Assembly: GCA_949361645.1 (NCBI GenBank) | Contig: OX442419.1 | Location: 8,049,377 to 8,113,376 of the forward strand | Direction of reading: 5' to 3' | Length of the DNA: 64,000 nucleotides | DNA from: Spongilla lacustris | Taxonomy: Eukaryota > Porifera > Demospongiae > Spongillida > Spongillidae | Shown: positions 34,196-44,765 of the stretch, in pieces | Layout: every line of letters starts with the position of its first letter | Numbering within the stretch: position 1 is the stretch's first letter | The notes under the pieces: model-generated | Databases searched by the model: none | What the model saw: only the letters and a program-made list of their open reading frames with translations | What the model was told of the DNA's origin: nothing | Made by a program: the position numbers and the translations under genes

Positions 34196-34776
34196 ACATT
34201 AGTGGCCATAATGTTTTGGCCCAAACTTTGTGCGTTATTTAAAATTTGTATTTTCATTACGTACAATGATGTAATAAGAACAACTTAGACTGGTAAAAAT
34301 TCACAGCCTTATTAATTGTATTCATAACATTAAGCACCAAATGAAATGCTTATGGGATGTATTCATGTCGTCATCGTACATGTATTTAATGACGCACATG
34401 TTTTGGTCCAAAACAATATGGCTGCTAATGTTTTGATCCTTCCTAGGATGTAGCGGCAAGAGGTCTATACAGCTCCCCAATGTCATGTGTTCTTTTGGGC
34501 AAGACAATAACAATTATTTGGTAATGCTCAAGAATTTGCCTTCTTTGTCCACTACTTTTATAATCATTTTTGGGGACAAATAAGTTGCCAGACCCGCGCC
34601 ACCAGTTCTGCTACCACCTCTCCCCACCCCCACCTTTGATCTACTATAATGGTACCACATACATGTGTACCTCTAGTAGCTTCATGTTTTTGAATGGTGT
34701 TACATGTGTACACTCTAGTGGTTTCATGTTTTTGAATGGTGTTGTTGATGACCATGAACTATTGTACCCACTCCAG

Positions 34777-34884
34777 GAAGGTTATACTCCATTACACCTT
34801 GCTGCATGAGGAGGTCATGCTACATGTACATGTGTGGAACATCTCCTTTCCACTCCTGGTATTGATGTCAACATTAAGGATGGG
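34777..34884 (+). pseudogene. Ankyrin-repeat exon with stop codon
   Basis: Normal acceptor (CCCACTCCAG) and donor (GTGAGTTGG), but the exon is 108 bases because ACATGT is inserted, and TGA at 34,807-34,809 replaces the usual Arg codon after LHLAA. If spliced in, it would end the protein, so the exon is dead or skipped. Skipping costs nothing to the frame because the exon is symmetric. Confidence 0.7.
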
Positions 34885-35812
34885 GTGAGTTGGTATAGAT
34901 GCAGGATGGGCAGGGTAGGGTAGGGGGAGGAGTACTAGGGGGAGTATGGAGGACAAGATTTATGCCTGTAGTTAGCCATACCAAAGCCCCTCCCTCTATG
35001 TACAAATATTTATTTTGGCTAGGGGAAGGGGCTATGGTATACCTCCCACCCTGGCTAACTAATAGACATACATGTATTGTATGATAGATGTACGTTGGCA
35101 ACCTACATTGTCATTCGTAGGGAAGTATCTCTGCTTAGATGGTTCCTATGCGACTTACCGTACTCACGGTACAGTCCCACAAAGCCTTGCTGTGTACATG
35201 TATATAAGTCAATTATAACATGTTACCCAAATTTTTAAACACCAGCTCATACATAGTACGACAAGCTAAAAGATACACTTCACCATACACCACGATGTGT
35301 GCACTACACTTTGAAGTCTTTTAATTATACATGTGCAGGCGTGCATATGAAAACGTGTTACAGTCACACAACAGTGGGTCTTATATACATGTAGCAGCTA
35401 ACACCGTACACGCTAGGAACTACACGCTACAGATTACATGTACATGTAGGTTAGTCAACCTCATAGCATTCGTAGTGAAGTATCTGAAACTGCTTAGACG
35501 GTTCCTATACGACTTACCATACTCACGATACAGTCACACAAAGCCATCAAGCCATCTATGAACTATAATCAACGTTCAACCTGCCCTAACAATGAGTAGG
35601 GTTGTATATAGATTGAAAACAAACCTATACGAACACTTTTTACCAGTAAAACACGCGTTAAGTGCTAGAAAAGGCTCAAAAAGCTAGGATAACTGTACGC
35701 CCACGCAGCGAAAAAGCGAAACACGGATTGTAAATAAATGTTGTACGAGTCCTAATGGATCAAATATCTATGGCCAAGCGATGCAATTTTTACTGAGGAT
35801 TTGGGTAAATAC

Positions 35813-36072
35813 CATAGAGTACCGCGAGATATTCCCCCCCCCCCTCCGCCCCCACCAAAAAAAATGGCCCATGTTTAAACGAGCGTATCGACGTAATCAT
35901 GAACGCAGCTGCGTGCTATTCTTTAAAATCCTGTTGGAGTACCAGTTCTTTCCTGGAATTTAGAAACAGGTGCGCGGAAGCGTTAACGAGTACGAAGATA
36001 CGCTCGTTTAAACACGGACTGTTTTTTTTAGGTGGGGGCGGAGGGGGGGGGGGATATATCGCGGTACTCTAC
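35813..36072. mobile_element. Palindromic MITE
   Basis: CATAGAGTACCGCGAGATAT at the left mirrors ATATATCGCGGTACTCTACG at the right. The mirror continues through a C-run/G-run, CCGCCCCCACC and GTTTAAACGAGCGTAT. About 260 bases and no coding capacity. The preceding interval 34,900-35,810 shows no gene I can support. Confidence 0.65.
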
Positions 36073-36416
36073 GGTACAACATGTACATGTACATGTAGTT
36101 GTCTGCATATCACTTGCAAGGAGCATTAAGGATAGGACGAGTTGGACCATTAAGTAGGTGTATGAACTGCACCGATGCATGTTCCTTAGGAACATATACG
36201 TGTACATGTATGTGTGTGTGGGAGGTGATGTACATGCTCTTAGGAACAATGGTAGAGTTCTCAACACAGCCGAGTTAATGATTACCATGTTGACTTAAAC
36301 AAGAGCATTTATTCCATTTGGGGCTGGGGATGAGGGAATAATTTGTGGTACTTGTACATTATAGTAAGTTTTTTCTCTTATGTCTACTGCAAATTTGAAC
36401 ATTGCACTCCCTTTAG

Positions 36417-36518
36417 AATGGCAATACTCCATTACACCTTGCTGCAAGGGGAGGTCATACTACCTGTGTGGAACATCTCCTTTCCACTCCTGGTATTGAT
36501 GTGAACATAACGAATAGC
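36417..36518 (+). CDS. Ankyrin-repeat exon
   Basis: A 102-base phase 0 exon after CCCTTTAG and before GTGAGTTGG. Encodes NGNTPLHLAARGGHTTCVEH then LLSTPGIDVNITNS. Intact. Followed by the leader and the third 36-base minisatellite. Confidence 0.75.
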
Positions 36519-36605
36519 GTGAGTTGGTCATATGGCTACAGCTGCATGGCCTGTGGGCAAAGTTTTAGAAAGTGTGTAAATCTCAATGAAGGCCATAACA
36601 TTGTC

Positions 36606-36760
36606 TGGTATCCCTCCCACCCTGGCTAGGGGGAGGGACTGTGGTATCCCTCACACCCTGGCTAGGGGAAGGGGCTGTGGTAATTCTCCCACCCTGGCTA
36701 AGGGGAGGAGCTGTGGTATCCCTCCCACCGTGGCTAGGGGGAAGAGCTGTGGTATCTTTC
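36606..36760. repeat. G-rich minisatellite, 36-base unit, array 3
   Basis: About four units, ending with the same exit sequence GGTATCTTTCTCTTTGGGCC as array 4 (62,851). The shared exit shows that exon, leader, array and exit were duplicated together. Confidence 0.88.
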
Positions 36761-36782
36761 TCTTTGGGCCATTCAATCTTGA

Positions 36783-37125
36783 TTAGGTGACAGAGGATGT
36801 AAAGAGAGTGTGCTGTCAATGCAAGCTGTTTGGTCTCCAGCACTGCCTAAGGAGAAGCTTGGGAAAAGGTTGGAATTGACCTGTTCAGATTCAAGGGCAA
36901 GGATTTTCTGCTTATTGTACATGTAGACTACCTAAGTGATTACTTGAAATTTCTGCTCTCAAATCTACTGTTGCTACAGTGGTGGCGGATGCCGTCAAAG
37001 AGCAGTTTTCACATTATGGAAATACAAACAGATGGCGGCCCAGAGTTCATAGCCAGGGAGTTCAGTGAGCTTGCAAAAGGCTGCATGGGAATTTCAACAA
37101 ACAATGTCCTCACCTTAGGTCATGC
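36783..37125 (+). pseudogene. Gypsy integrase, N-terminal and first catalytic part
   Basis: Frame-broken translation shows a Cys-x-x-Cys pair near 36,812, a VDYLSDY-like first catalytic Asp region near 36,925, and TDGGPEF (second catalytic Asp) at about 37,034-37,054. At least one frameshift and two stops are present. The frame ends at GGTCATGC, where the TIR element begins, and continues at 42,796. Confidence 0.65.
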
Positions 37126-37493
37126 AAAATTGATTATTAGTTTCTAGTCCGCCTGTTTTCAAGAAAGGATGCGGGCGGGCGGTAATTATTCATTAGTTCG
37201 TTATTTTACATTGGATGCTATAGCTAGAAGTTTTAGTAAAGATGTGCATGTGCAAATACGATTGCAAAAAGACATGCATGCACAAAACATTCATGGCCAG
37301 TCATCGAACAGTAGACTTCATTCTTTTGATATGCTCCTTCGTTTGGTTGCACACAGAACACATGGGGTAAGAAGACTCTGCAAGTTACAGAACCATATCA
37401 TTTAAATTGGCAGCCTCGTTTTTGAACCGCACAAAATGCACAATAAAGTTCATCACAGCGGTCCCTTCCTGAATCTCCCCCCCCCCCCCCCCC

Positions 37494-37706
37494 TTATTCT
37501 GCTCCAGAGGGGCACCAGACAGTAGTCCTCTTTATGCAGGCGGTTTTCTCAGCTTTAGCTGAAGGAGTAGATTTAGCTGAAGGAGTAGAATGTACACTGT
37601 CAGAATAAGATGGACCTGTCTGTGGTACAATATCCACGGCGATATACTCATGACTCGCGTATTGCATGTATGTACGTATCGCATGCATGGCCACTGGTAC
37701 TGCCAC
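37494..37706 (-). CDS. Hypothetical open frame near the left end of the 5.67 kb element
   Basis: A reverse-strand frame of 70 codons, with IAVDIVPQTGPSYSDSVHST, a PSAKSTPSAK duplication and a KRTTVWCPS tail. Codon use looks plausible, and the Lys/Arg plus Cys tail faintly resembles transposase zinc tails, but I do not recognise it. It could be a 3' exon of the gene ending at 37,771 or chance. Confidence 0.2.
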   Translation of the reverse strand: MAVPVAMHAIRTYMQYASHEYIAVDIVPQTGPSYSDSVHSTPSAKSTPSAKAEKTACIKRTTVWCPSGAE

Positions 37707-39974
37707 ACCCGCTTAGATACCGAGAGAGCCACAGAAAATGTAATTCATAAAATGAAGCACCAAGTGTGCATCATTCTTTTAGAAAGTGTTTATCATCCTT
37801 ATTTAAGGACGGCCATCCTTGTTGGAGATTAAAGAGCAATGCATATTCTCGCATATAACGGAAGATTGCAGTACAGTAGTGTTCATCAATGTGTGTTTTC
37901 CTGAATTGCCGCATTTGGACCATCATCTTAACAGGTAAACATTTGTAGTACTGTTCAGCGGTCTTTGTACGTGGATTCTGTGGATAAAATTGCAAGCGCA
38001 AAAACTGCTGGGAGGGGATAGGTGTGTCTGCAGGACATAGCTTGCTTACTTGTTCCAAAAGATCTCTGACAGATGTAGCACGAGCTAAATAAGTAGCATT
38101 GTCATGTCGGCATTCTTGCACAGCAGTACATTCCTGCAGGTAAGATTCGCATTTCTTCCAGAAAACATTGTATTTGTCGCTTTGTTTCAAATTGAGAGCA
38201 CGGAGGTCAACAAGTAGGTCTGGATCTTCCATTAGAAGTGCTTCTTGCAACCGTTTGTCAATTTCAGCTTCATGAGTGTTGAGAGATGCACTGTGATCAC
38301 CTATGGATGTGAGTAAAAGTATCAATGAGTACATGGTATTTACTACAAGTACACTGGTTATGTGTTAGATGGGTGTGAGTTCAAATAGTAAGCATATGTG
38401 TGATCCAGCACTCACCAGTCAATTCCCTGTAGATCTCACGAAGGACATATGGTTTAGTTGATGAACTGATTAGACCGAATTTATTAATGAATTCTCTTCT
38501 CATGCTTCGAGTATGGTACACGGGAAGCTGATCCGAGATTACATGTAACTTGATAATTCTTTGGTTCTCCATCATAGCATTCTCAAAACTGACATGTGGT
38601 GGGATTTTCCAAACATAGTGATAGTTTCCAATGTTGGATCCGAAAGATTTAGTGAGCATGATGCACCTAATTGGAAGCCCTTTCTCCACTTCCTTATGTA
38701 TATCGCTTACGTTTGTCAACTGGGGCAAAGTCATTAACAAAAATGAGCTTGTAACTCTCTATTTGTCTGCAGCTTATCAATAATTCCATTCAGTAGTATG
38801 GGATGCTCATCCCTTGTGTTTATAACAGCAAATGCAAGATCATCTGAAGCAACTTCCACTTGAATCTCATTATGCTTTTGCACAGATCTATTCTTCTCCA
38901 TTAGTTCAAAAGCATAACTCTCCAATGCTGCAGCTAAATCTTCAGTGGCAGTTCTAATAGTAGCCCACCCTTGTGTTTTCATCCATGGGCACAGAAGAAA
39001 GTTTTTAAGGTTACCTGCATGCAATCTCAGTATATCAGCTTTTAATTTGGAGTGAGATCTCTTCCGGTGCTTAGTAAGCTCTGGTGTATTGTAGCCAGAG
39101 AACTTTTCAAACAGACTGGGAATACAATGGCAACGACTAGCAAATGTTTTGTGGTGTCCATCTATGTACCACAGGCATTGCTGGAGTTTCGTTAGGAATT
39201 TTTGACCATGTGATCTACCACCAGTGCTCCATTCCCATCCCTTACTCTCAAAAAAGGAAACAAGGTCATTGAACAACTTGTCCTTGTTTCTTTCCTGGTC
39301 AGTTGTAGCGTTGCCTTATCTACTGTTGGGTCATTCTAGGCTAATTTGTACCACCTAAATCTCATTTTCTAACACCACTTCCCATATATATTCTCCTATA
39401 TAAAAAACACAAAATCACTTAATATATGCATACCCCAAGTTGTACTGTTTATTAACTATAACCTTCTGAATAATTAATTTTCGGGCCAACTTGGACCTGT
39501 TTAGAATAGAATTGCTTGGCCATTTAAATCTATGTGTTAGGTGTTTTGGTATGCATTTATGGATGTTATGTTGATATACGTAGTAGTGATGGACTTTATA
39601 AGAACTGGTATATTGGGGTTTAATAAGTAATGAATTTGTGATCAGTTTTGCTGTTTCAGAAAATAACATCATCCATTTTTCACCAAACTTTTAGGGTGGG
39701 TACATGCTAGTACCAATAGGGTACTTAGCTAATCAGATGTGCGGGATTCTCATGCACTCCTCTGGGACACCACTTCAAACGCTGGCAGCCATCTTTAATC
39801 CCATCATAATTCAAGTGTTTGTTTAGTGTGTTTTCAGAGCCACTAAGAGGTGTTAGGACCAAAATTGTTATAGAAAACCAACAGAGTTTACACTAAATGT
39901 TTAGCTATCTAAACTGTTTTGCTTGCAGAGCAAGGCTGGCTTCTTGCATGTCCTTTCTTGTCAGAGTGTAGGTT

Positions 39975-40658
39975 CTACCTGCATGTGGCTGTCACTGGAT
40001 CGACAAGGGTTAGGACATCAGAGGGATCAACGTCCACGACATCCTGTCTCACAGGGTAGACAAATGAAGCTGATGGTATGCACGGATGTAGAAATGTCAC
40101 TGTGATAGCACGTAGAGATGCGTCAACATTAAGAACATATCCAAGCCAGCATGATGCATCATATGCAACAGTGACATAACCTCGTATGTCTCCTAATGGT
40201 AGGGTGTTGACAACCTCTGCTACTGCCACCTTTTCAGTCCGTGAACAGGTACTGTTTGAGAAGGACTTCACTTCTACTGTGTTGGCAGAGATAGGAATGA
40301 CACTGTGAAGCTGATGAGTTCCAGGCACTGTTTTACTGCTCTTCATACGATCATCCAGTAGTCTGGCTTCGTGCTCATGCTCACCAGCAGTCGCAAAGCC
40401 AAAGTGCATGCCTTTGATGTTGCTCACAGCAAAATCATACAGCTGTCGTGCCGTGAGTATGTGATGTTCATATATATGCTGAAGGCTGGCTCTTGTGGCA
40501 AGTCGCTTTAGGGTCCCTCCAGCTCCATCTCCAGCAGACTTGCCATGAGACGAGGCAAAGAAGTGCCACTCTGCCCTCACCCCAAAGTCCTCAAAATGGT
40601 GGCACAGATTATGAAAGTTCTTGCAGTTTTTGTACTGGGCGGCGCATCCATCTGACAC
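39975..40658 (-). CDS. Uncharacterised SDGCAAQYKN-family protein (foldback left arm)
   Basis: A 227-codon frame opening with SDGCAAQYKNCKNFHNLC, then DFGVRAEWHFFASSHGKSAG and GGTLKRLATRASLQHIYEHH. A C-terminal part has YVTVAYDASCWLGYVLNV and HPCIPSASFVYPVRQDVV. From memory this is a widespread family of hypothetical proteins in cnidarians, arthropods and sponges. The Asp-Gly-x-x-Gln-Tyr-Lys motif could be an RNase-H-fold acidic motif, but that is inference. The real N-terminus is probably upstream, since TTTTTTATGTGTCAG before it looks like a splice acceptor. The arm may therefore carry only the last exon of a captured gene. Confidence 0.5.
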   Translation of the reverse strand: MSDGCAAQYKNCKNFHNLCHHFEDFGVRAEWHFFASSHGKSAGDGAGGTLKRLATRASLQHIYEHHILTARQLYDFAVSNIKGMHFGFATAGEHEHEARLLDDRMKSSKTVPGTHQLHSVIPISANTVEVKSFSNSTCSRTEKVAVAEVVNTLPLGDIRGYVTVAYDASCWLGYVLNVDASLRAITVTFLHPCIPSASFVYPVRQDVVDVDPSDVLTLVDPVTATCR

Positions 40659-40976
40659 ATAAAAAATCTTTTCTGGCTACTTCCCATTGCATTGCTCAGT
40701 TAGAAAAAAGATTAGTTTTTTTTTTCTGGAAAAGATGAACTGCGCATGCTGTGTGCACTCTGACATGACGATGTAGCACAGACTGGTGAGTTCCCCTCAT
40801 CGGCAACCATTCATCCCCCTTATGCTACTATCGCGACAAAGGGGAACTCACCAGTCTGTGCTACATCGTCATATCAGAGTGCACACAGCATGCGCAGTTC
40901 ATCTTTTCCAGAAAAAAAACTAATCTCTTTTCTAACTGAGCAATGCAATGGGAAGTAGCCAGAAAAGATTTTTTAT

Positions 40977-41663
40977 GTGTCAGATGGATGCGCCGCCCAG
41001 TACAAAAACTGCAAGAACTTTCATAATCTGTGCCACAATTTTGAAGACTTTGGGGTGAGGGCAGAGTGGCACTTCTTTGCCACGTCTCATGGCAAGTCTG
41101 CTGGAGATGGAGCTGGAGGGACCCTATTTAAGCGGCTTGCCACAAGAGCCAGCCTTCAGCATATATATGAACATCACATACTCACGGCACGACAGCTGTA
41201 TGATTTTGCTGTGAGCAACATCAAAGGCATGCACTTTGGCTTTGCGACTGCTGGTGAGCATGAGCACGAAGCCAGACTACTGGATGATCGTATGAAGAGC
41301 AGTAAAACAGTGCCTGGAACTCATCAGCTTCACAGTGTCATTCCTATCTCTGCCAACACAGTAGAAGTGAAGTCCTTCTCAAACAGTACCTGTTCACGGA
41401 CTGAAAAGGTGGCAGTAGCAGAGGTTGTCAACACCCTACCATTAGGAGACATACGAGGTTATGTCACTGTTGCATATGATGCATCATGCTGGCTTGGATA
41501 TGTTCTTAATGTTGACGCATCCCTACGTGCTATCACAGTGACATTTCTACATCCGTGCATACCATCAGCTTCATTTGTCTACCCTGTGAGACAGGATGTC
41601 GTGGACGTTGATCCCTCTGATGTCCTAACCCTTGTCGATCCAGTGACAGCCACATGCAGGTAG
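40977..41663 (+). CDS. Uncharacterised SDGCAAQYKN-family protein (foldback right arm)
   Basis: Twin of the left-arm gene in opposite orientation, 228 codons. Differences include Asn for His (CHNFEDF), Thr for Ser (FATSHGK) and an added Phe (GGTLFKRLA). Both frames remain fully open, so either selection or a recent origin has kept them. Same caveats about a missing 5' exon. Confidence 0.5.
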   Translation: MSDGCAAQYKNCKNFHNLCHNFEDFGVRAEWHFFATSHGKSAGDGAGGTLFKRLATRASLQHIYEHHILTARQLYDFAVSNIKGMHFGFATAGEHEHEARLLDDRMKSSKTVPGTHQLHSVIPISANTVEVKSFSNSTCSRTEKVAVAEVVNTLPLGDIRGYVTVAYDASCWLGYVLNVDASLRAITVTFLHPCIPSASFVYPVRQDVVDVDPSDVLTLVDPVTATCR

Positions 41664-42795
41664 AACCTACACTCTGACAAGAAAGGACATGCAAGAAGCC
41701 AGCCTTGCTCTGCAAGCAAGATTACTGTAAACAGTTTAGATAGCTAAACATTTAGTGTAAACTCTGTTGGTTTTCTATAACAATTTTGGTCCTAACACCT
41801 CTTAGTGGCTCTAAAAACACACTAAACAAACACTTGAATTATGATGGGGATTAAAGATGGCTGCCAGCGTTTGAAGTGGTGTCCCAGAGGAGTGCATGAG
41901 AATCCCGCACATCTGATTAGCTAAGTACCCTATTGGTACTAGCATGTACCCACCCTAAAAGTTTGGTGAAAAATGGATGATGTTATTTTCTGAAACAGCA
42001 AAACTGATCACAAATTCATTACTTATTAAACCCCAATATACCAGTTCTTATAAAGTCCATCACTACTACGTATATTAACATAACATCCATAAATGTATAC
42101 CAAAACACCTAACATATAGATTTAAATGGCCAAGCAATTCTATTCTAAACAGGTCCAAGTTGGCCCGAAAATTAATTATTCAGAAGGTTATAGTTAATAA
42201 ACAGTACAACTTGGGGTATGCATATATTAAGTGATTTTGTGTTTTTTATATAGGAGAATATATATGGGAAGTGGTGTTAGAAAATGAGATTTAGGTGGTA
42301 CAAATTAGCCTAGAATGACCCTGTTTTCTGAAAGGCCATCAAAACCTCAACCGCATTGGGAAGTGTTGAAGAAGCTGAGGCTGATTGAGCGTCTTCATGA
42401 ATGGTCTGCGACACGATGAACTTGACATGCTGACCAAACATTGCGCAAACATCGTCGACGTTGAGCTGCTCATCCACAATGCGTAACGAATCTTTCGTAA
42501 GGCCAATATGAACCTTATCTAGGAATGAATGTGACAGTTCTTCATCGATAACAAGACAAGGATGAGCTCCGGCGACAATTTTAGAAAACTGTGAAGAAAA
42601 CGTCAGACCCGTCTCCACTTGAATGACTGTCCATGGTATATGGGTCTTGTAAGCCCCTGAAACGGTCAAATTAATCAGCGGCATGGCAAAGTCCTATATT
42701 GTCACATGATGAGTGCATGAATAATAAAATAATGAAGTTTGGTGCGGGGCTCCAAAAAATGATGCGGGCGGGGACGAGAAACTAATAATCAAGTT

Positions 42796-43576
42796 TGCTT
42801 GGCCTTACAATAGTCAGTCGAATGGAAAGGCTGAATCGGCTGTTATAATAGCGAAAAAGTTGTTGAGAAGAAGTAAAGATCCCTTTTGGGCCCTATTGGA
42901 ATGGCGCAACACACCTACCGTGGGATTAGACTCAAGCCCACATCAACGGTTCCTGGCCCGGAGGACGAGGGGAGCTGTTCCAATTGCATCTGACAAACTG
43001 CAGTGCCCAAAGTACAGGATGACATGTGGAGAAAAAAAGTACATCAGCAGGAAGGGATTCAAGATCGGACAAACACCAGGAGAGATCACCCACCGCTGCA
43101 GGTGGGACAACCAGTATTGGTTCAAGACACGTTGGCTAAGAAGACGCAATGGAATCGCCGAATGTGTGTAGACAAACTGTCTGACAAGTCTTATGTAGTA
43201 GATGTGGATAGCCAGGTACTCCGGAGAAATAGGAGGTTTCAAGCTGACGTGCAATTGGCCACCAGGGGAAACTACTGAATATGATAAAGGGCAGGATGAG
43301 GTCTTGGAGGTGAAGGAGGGAAACTCAGAAGGACATGTACCATTAACCGGCATGACCTCAGAGGCACCTGTACGCATACCTGACATGGAAGGTCAAGCTC
43401 CAGCATCAACACAGGAACTAACTGGAAGGGATGTAGTGCAAGACCAAGGGAGGGAGCCTCAATTTGAAGTCCAGCTAGAGCCACTGGAAACTGCTGCAAG
43501 ACAGAATGGGTACAAAACAAGGTCTGGACAAGTGGTCAGAGAGCCGTCACGATATCGAGACTACAGGAAGTTCTAA
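42796..43576 (+). pseudogene. Gypsy integrase, third catalytic residue and C-terminal part
   Basis: Translation shows NSQSNGKAES (catalytic Glu), PFWALLEWRNTPTVGLDSSP and, after a frame change near 43,050, a DKLSDKSYVVDV and RRNRRF region typical of integrase C-termini. A second frame change follows near 43,240. It ends at TAA (43,574-43,576) shortly before the polypurine tract. Confidence 0.68.
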
Positions 43577-43625
43577 GGCAGAAACTTTATTTTGTTTTCC
43601 TAATGTTATTTTTGTAAGGGGGGGA

Positions 43626-44049
43626 TGTTTAGAGAGGTTGTTATGGGAACTGCGCATGAGCAGTAGGGTGGTGGACTCTTATTGGGGATTTGGCTGCACG
43701 GTGTTGTATGTAAGCTGGCTGTTCTGAGTGGTTGTGATAAGAACCATTTCTAGATAGTAGTGGTACTTGTAACAAATCTGGCCAACTACATGGACCATGG
43801 TTCCAGTAAAACCCCAGCAGGCCTTGTTTCCAATACCACAGGCCTTGGTTCCACTCAGACCACATTGCTTGAATACCATATGCAGGAATGGATAGACCAT
43901 CCCGTAAATGGTCCCCGGCTCCATAAAACACCGATGGTCTATCGACTGGATTCCAACAGGTTCCATAATGCACTACACTGTATATGCCAGGTGCTGTCTT
44001 GTGGGAGGACCGTTGGGGCTGAGTCTTAACAATGTACATGTAAATCCAT
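43626..44049 (+). mobile_element. Candidate 3' LTR of the Gypsy element
   Basis: A polypurine run (AAGGGGGGGA) precedes TGTTTAGAGAGGTTGTTATG, the expected LTR start after a PPT. The right edge is uncertain because no second LTR exists in the window for comparison; I place it near the CA at 44,048. Confidence 0.5.
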
Positions 44050-44102
44050 TTTGTGAGTTACCATAGTGACTGTTCAGCCCCTCCGCCTAGTAAGTCCTTC
44101 CT

Positions 44103-44487
44103 TAGCCTCGTCCCCAGGCCCTGTTTTATTAAAGTTACGGGGTGAAAAACAGGGCCTGGTAGACACTGCCTGGGTACTAGCGCACATGCGCTAGTTTTTC
44201 CCAGAATACCTGGGGTAACCATAATTTCCTTTTGGAAACCATTCCGTATACTCGTCCGATTTCGCGATGGCGTATTCTGTTGGGTTCCGAGAAGCTGTGG
44301 CTTATTCTTTATCATGTCTTAACGAGCGAAATCAGACAAGCAGAATACGCCATCGCGAAATCAGATGACGGTTACCCCAGGTATTCTGGGACAAACTAGC
44401 GCATGCGCGCTAGGACCCTGGCAGTGTCTACCAGGCGCTGTTTTTCCCCCCGTAACTTTAATAAAACAGGGCCTGGGGATGAGGCTA
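44103..44487. mobile_element. MULE-like MITE with perfect 9-base TSD
   Basis: Begins TAGCCTCGTCCCCAGGCCCT and ends with its near reverse complement (AGGGCCTGGGGATGAGGCTA). GTCCTTCCT flanks both sides exactly (44,094-44,102 and 44,488-44,496). The 385-base interior contains a second level of inverted repeats (GTAACC, ACTAGCGCA). No coding region. Confidence 0.85.
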
Positions 44488-44557
44488 GTCCTTCCTATGA
44501 TGTACTACATTATACCCACCATGTTGGCTGAACTACATTGTATTGTATCCACTCCAG

Positions 44558-44655
44558 GATGGTTATACTCCATTACACCTTGCTACAATACATGTACCAC
44601 TTGTGTGGAACATCTCCTTTCTACTCCTGGTATTGATGTTAACATCAAGGAGAAG
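44558..44655 (+). pseudogene. Ankyrin-repeat exon with frameshift
   Basis: Acceptor CCACTCCAG and donor GTGAGTTGG are present, but the exon is 98 bases. Four bases are lost around ACAATACATGTACCAC, so the frame of TPLHLAT does not match that of TCVEHLLSTPGIDVN. Inclusion would shift the frame. Confidence 0.7.
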
Positions 44656-44765
44656 GTGAGTTGGTATTCAAGATTAATGTATCGTGCAATGCTGATAGTA
44701 TGAAAGTGGAAAAGAATTGAGTTCAATTACTGCACATTGTGTGGCAGTATAATTGACACTTGTAG

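Larger units (their letters stand above)
39328..42321. mobile_element. 3 kb gene-carrying foldback (palindromic) element
   Basis: Two arms of about 1,470 (39,328-40,797) and 1,482 bases (40,840-42,321) are near-identical reverse complements around a 42-base spacer. Outer ends read GGGTCATTCTAGGCTAATTT. TGTT flanks both sides (39,324-39,327 and 42,322-42,325). The insertion splits the minus-strand gene above. Each arm holds the same 227/228-codon gene pointing outwards. The arms differ by scattered substitutions and indels, arguing against a pure assembly artefact. Confidence 0.75.
37771..42684 (-). pseudogene. Truncated gene of an uncharacterised invertebrate family, interrupted by a foldback element
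   Basis: Reading down the minus strand: 42,684-42,322 (MPLINLTVSGAYKTHIPWTV onwards), the foldback element, about 39,312-38,734 (LFNDLVSFFESKGWEWS, CLWYIDGHH), a frameshift near 38,735, then 38,730-38,418 (LTKSFGSNIGNYHYVWKIPP, YHTRSMRREF, LREIYRELTG). An intron with GTGAGT and CCATAG follows, then to 37,771 (ADTPIPSQQFLRLQF, HIDEHYCTAIFRYMRE, DDKHFLKE). From memory this matches the N-terminal half of a repetitive, roughly 1,000-residue hypothetical protein found in cnidarians and sponges. It stops exactly at the conserved DDKH motif, so the C-terminal half is missing. Function is unknown; mobile-element origin is likely given the TIRs around it. Confidence 0.55.
37126..42795 (-). mobile_element. 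5.67 kb TIR element inserted in Gypsy integrase, 3-base TSD
   Basis: Left end AAAATTGATTATTAGTTTCT mirrors the right end (AGAAACTAATAATCAAGTT). TGC occurs on each side (37,123-37,125 and 42,796-42,798). Removing the insert with one TGC restores a continuous integrase frame, which is strong evidence for the exact boundaries. It carries a minus-strand gene that starts about 110 bases inside the right end. It is itself interrupted by a foldback element. Superfamily not identified. Confidence 0.72.
36783..44049 (+). mobile_element. 5'-truncated Gypsy-type LTR retrotransposon with nested insertions
   Basis: The left boundary is where the sequence leaves the exit shared with 62,890 (GATTAG). Integrase parts are at 36,783-37,125 and 42,796-43,576, a polypurine tract at about 43,617-43,625 and a candidate 3' LTR from 43,626. 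Protease, reverse transcriptase, RNase H and 5' LTR are absent. A 5,670-base element splits the integrase. Confidence 0.7.

Noticed and set aside
40798..40839. Replication origin or cruciform regulator at the palindrome centre
   Set aside because: The short loop is better explained as the spacer of a foldback element; nothing supports origin function.
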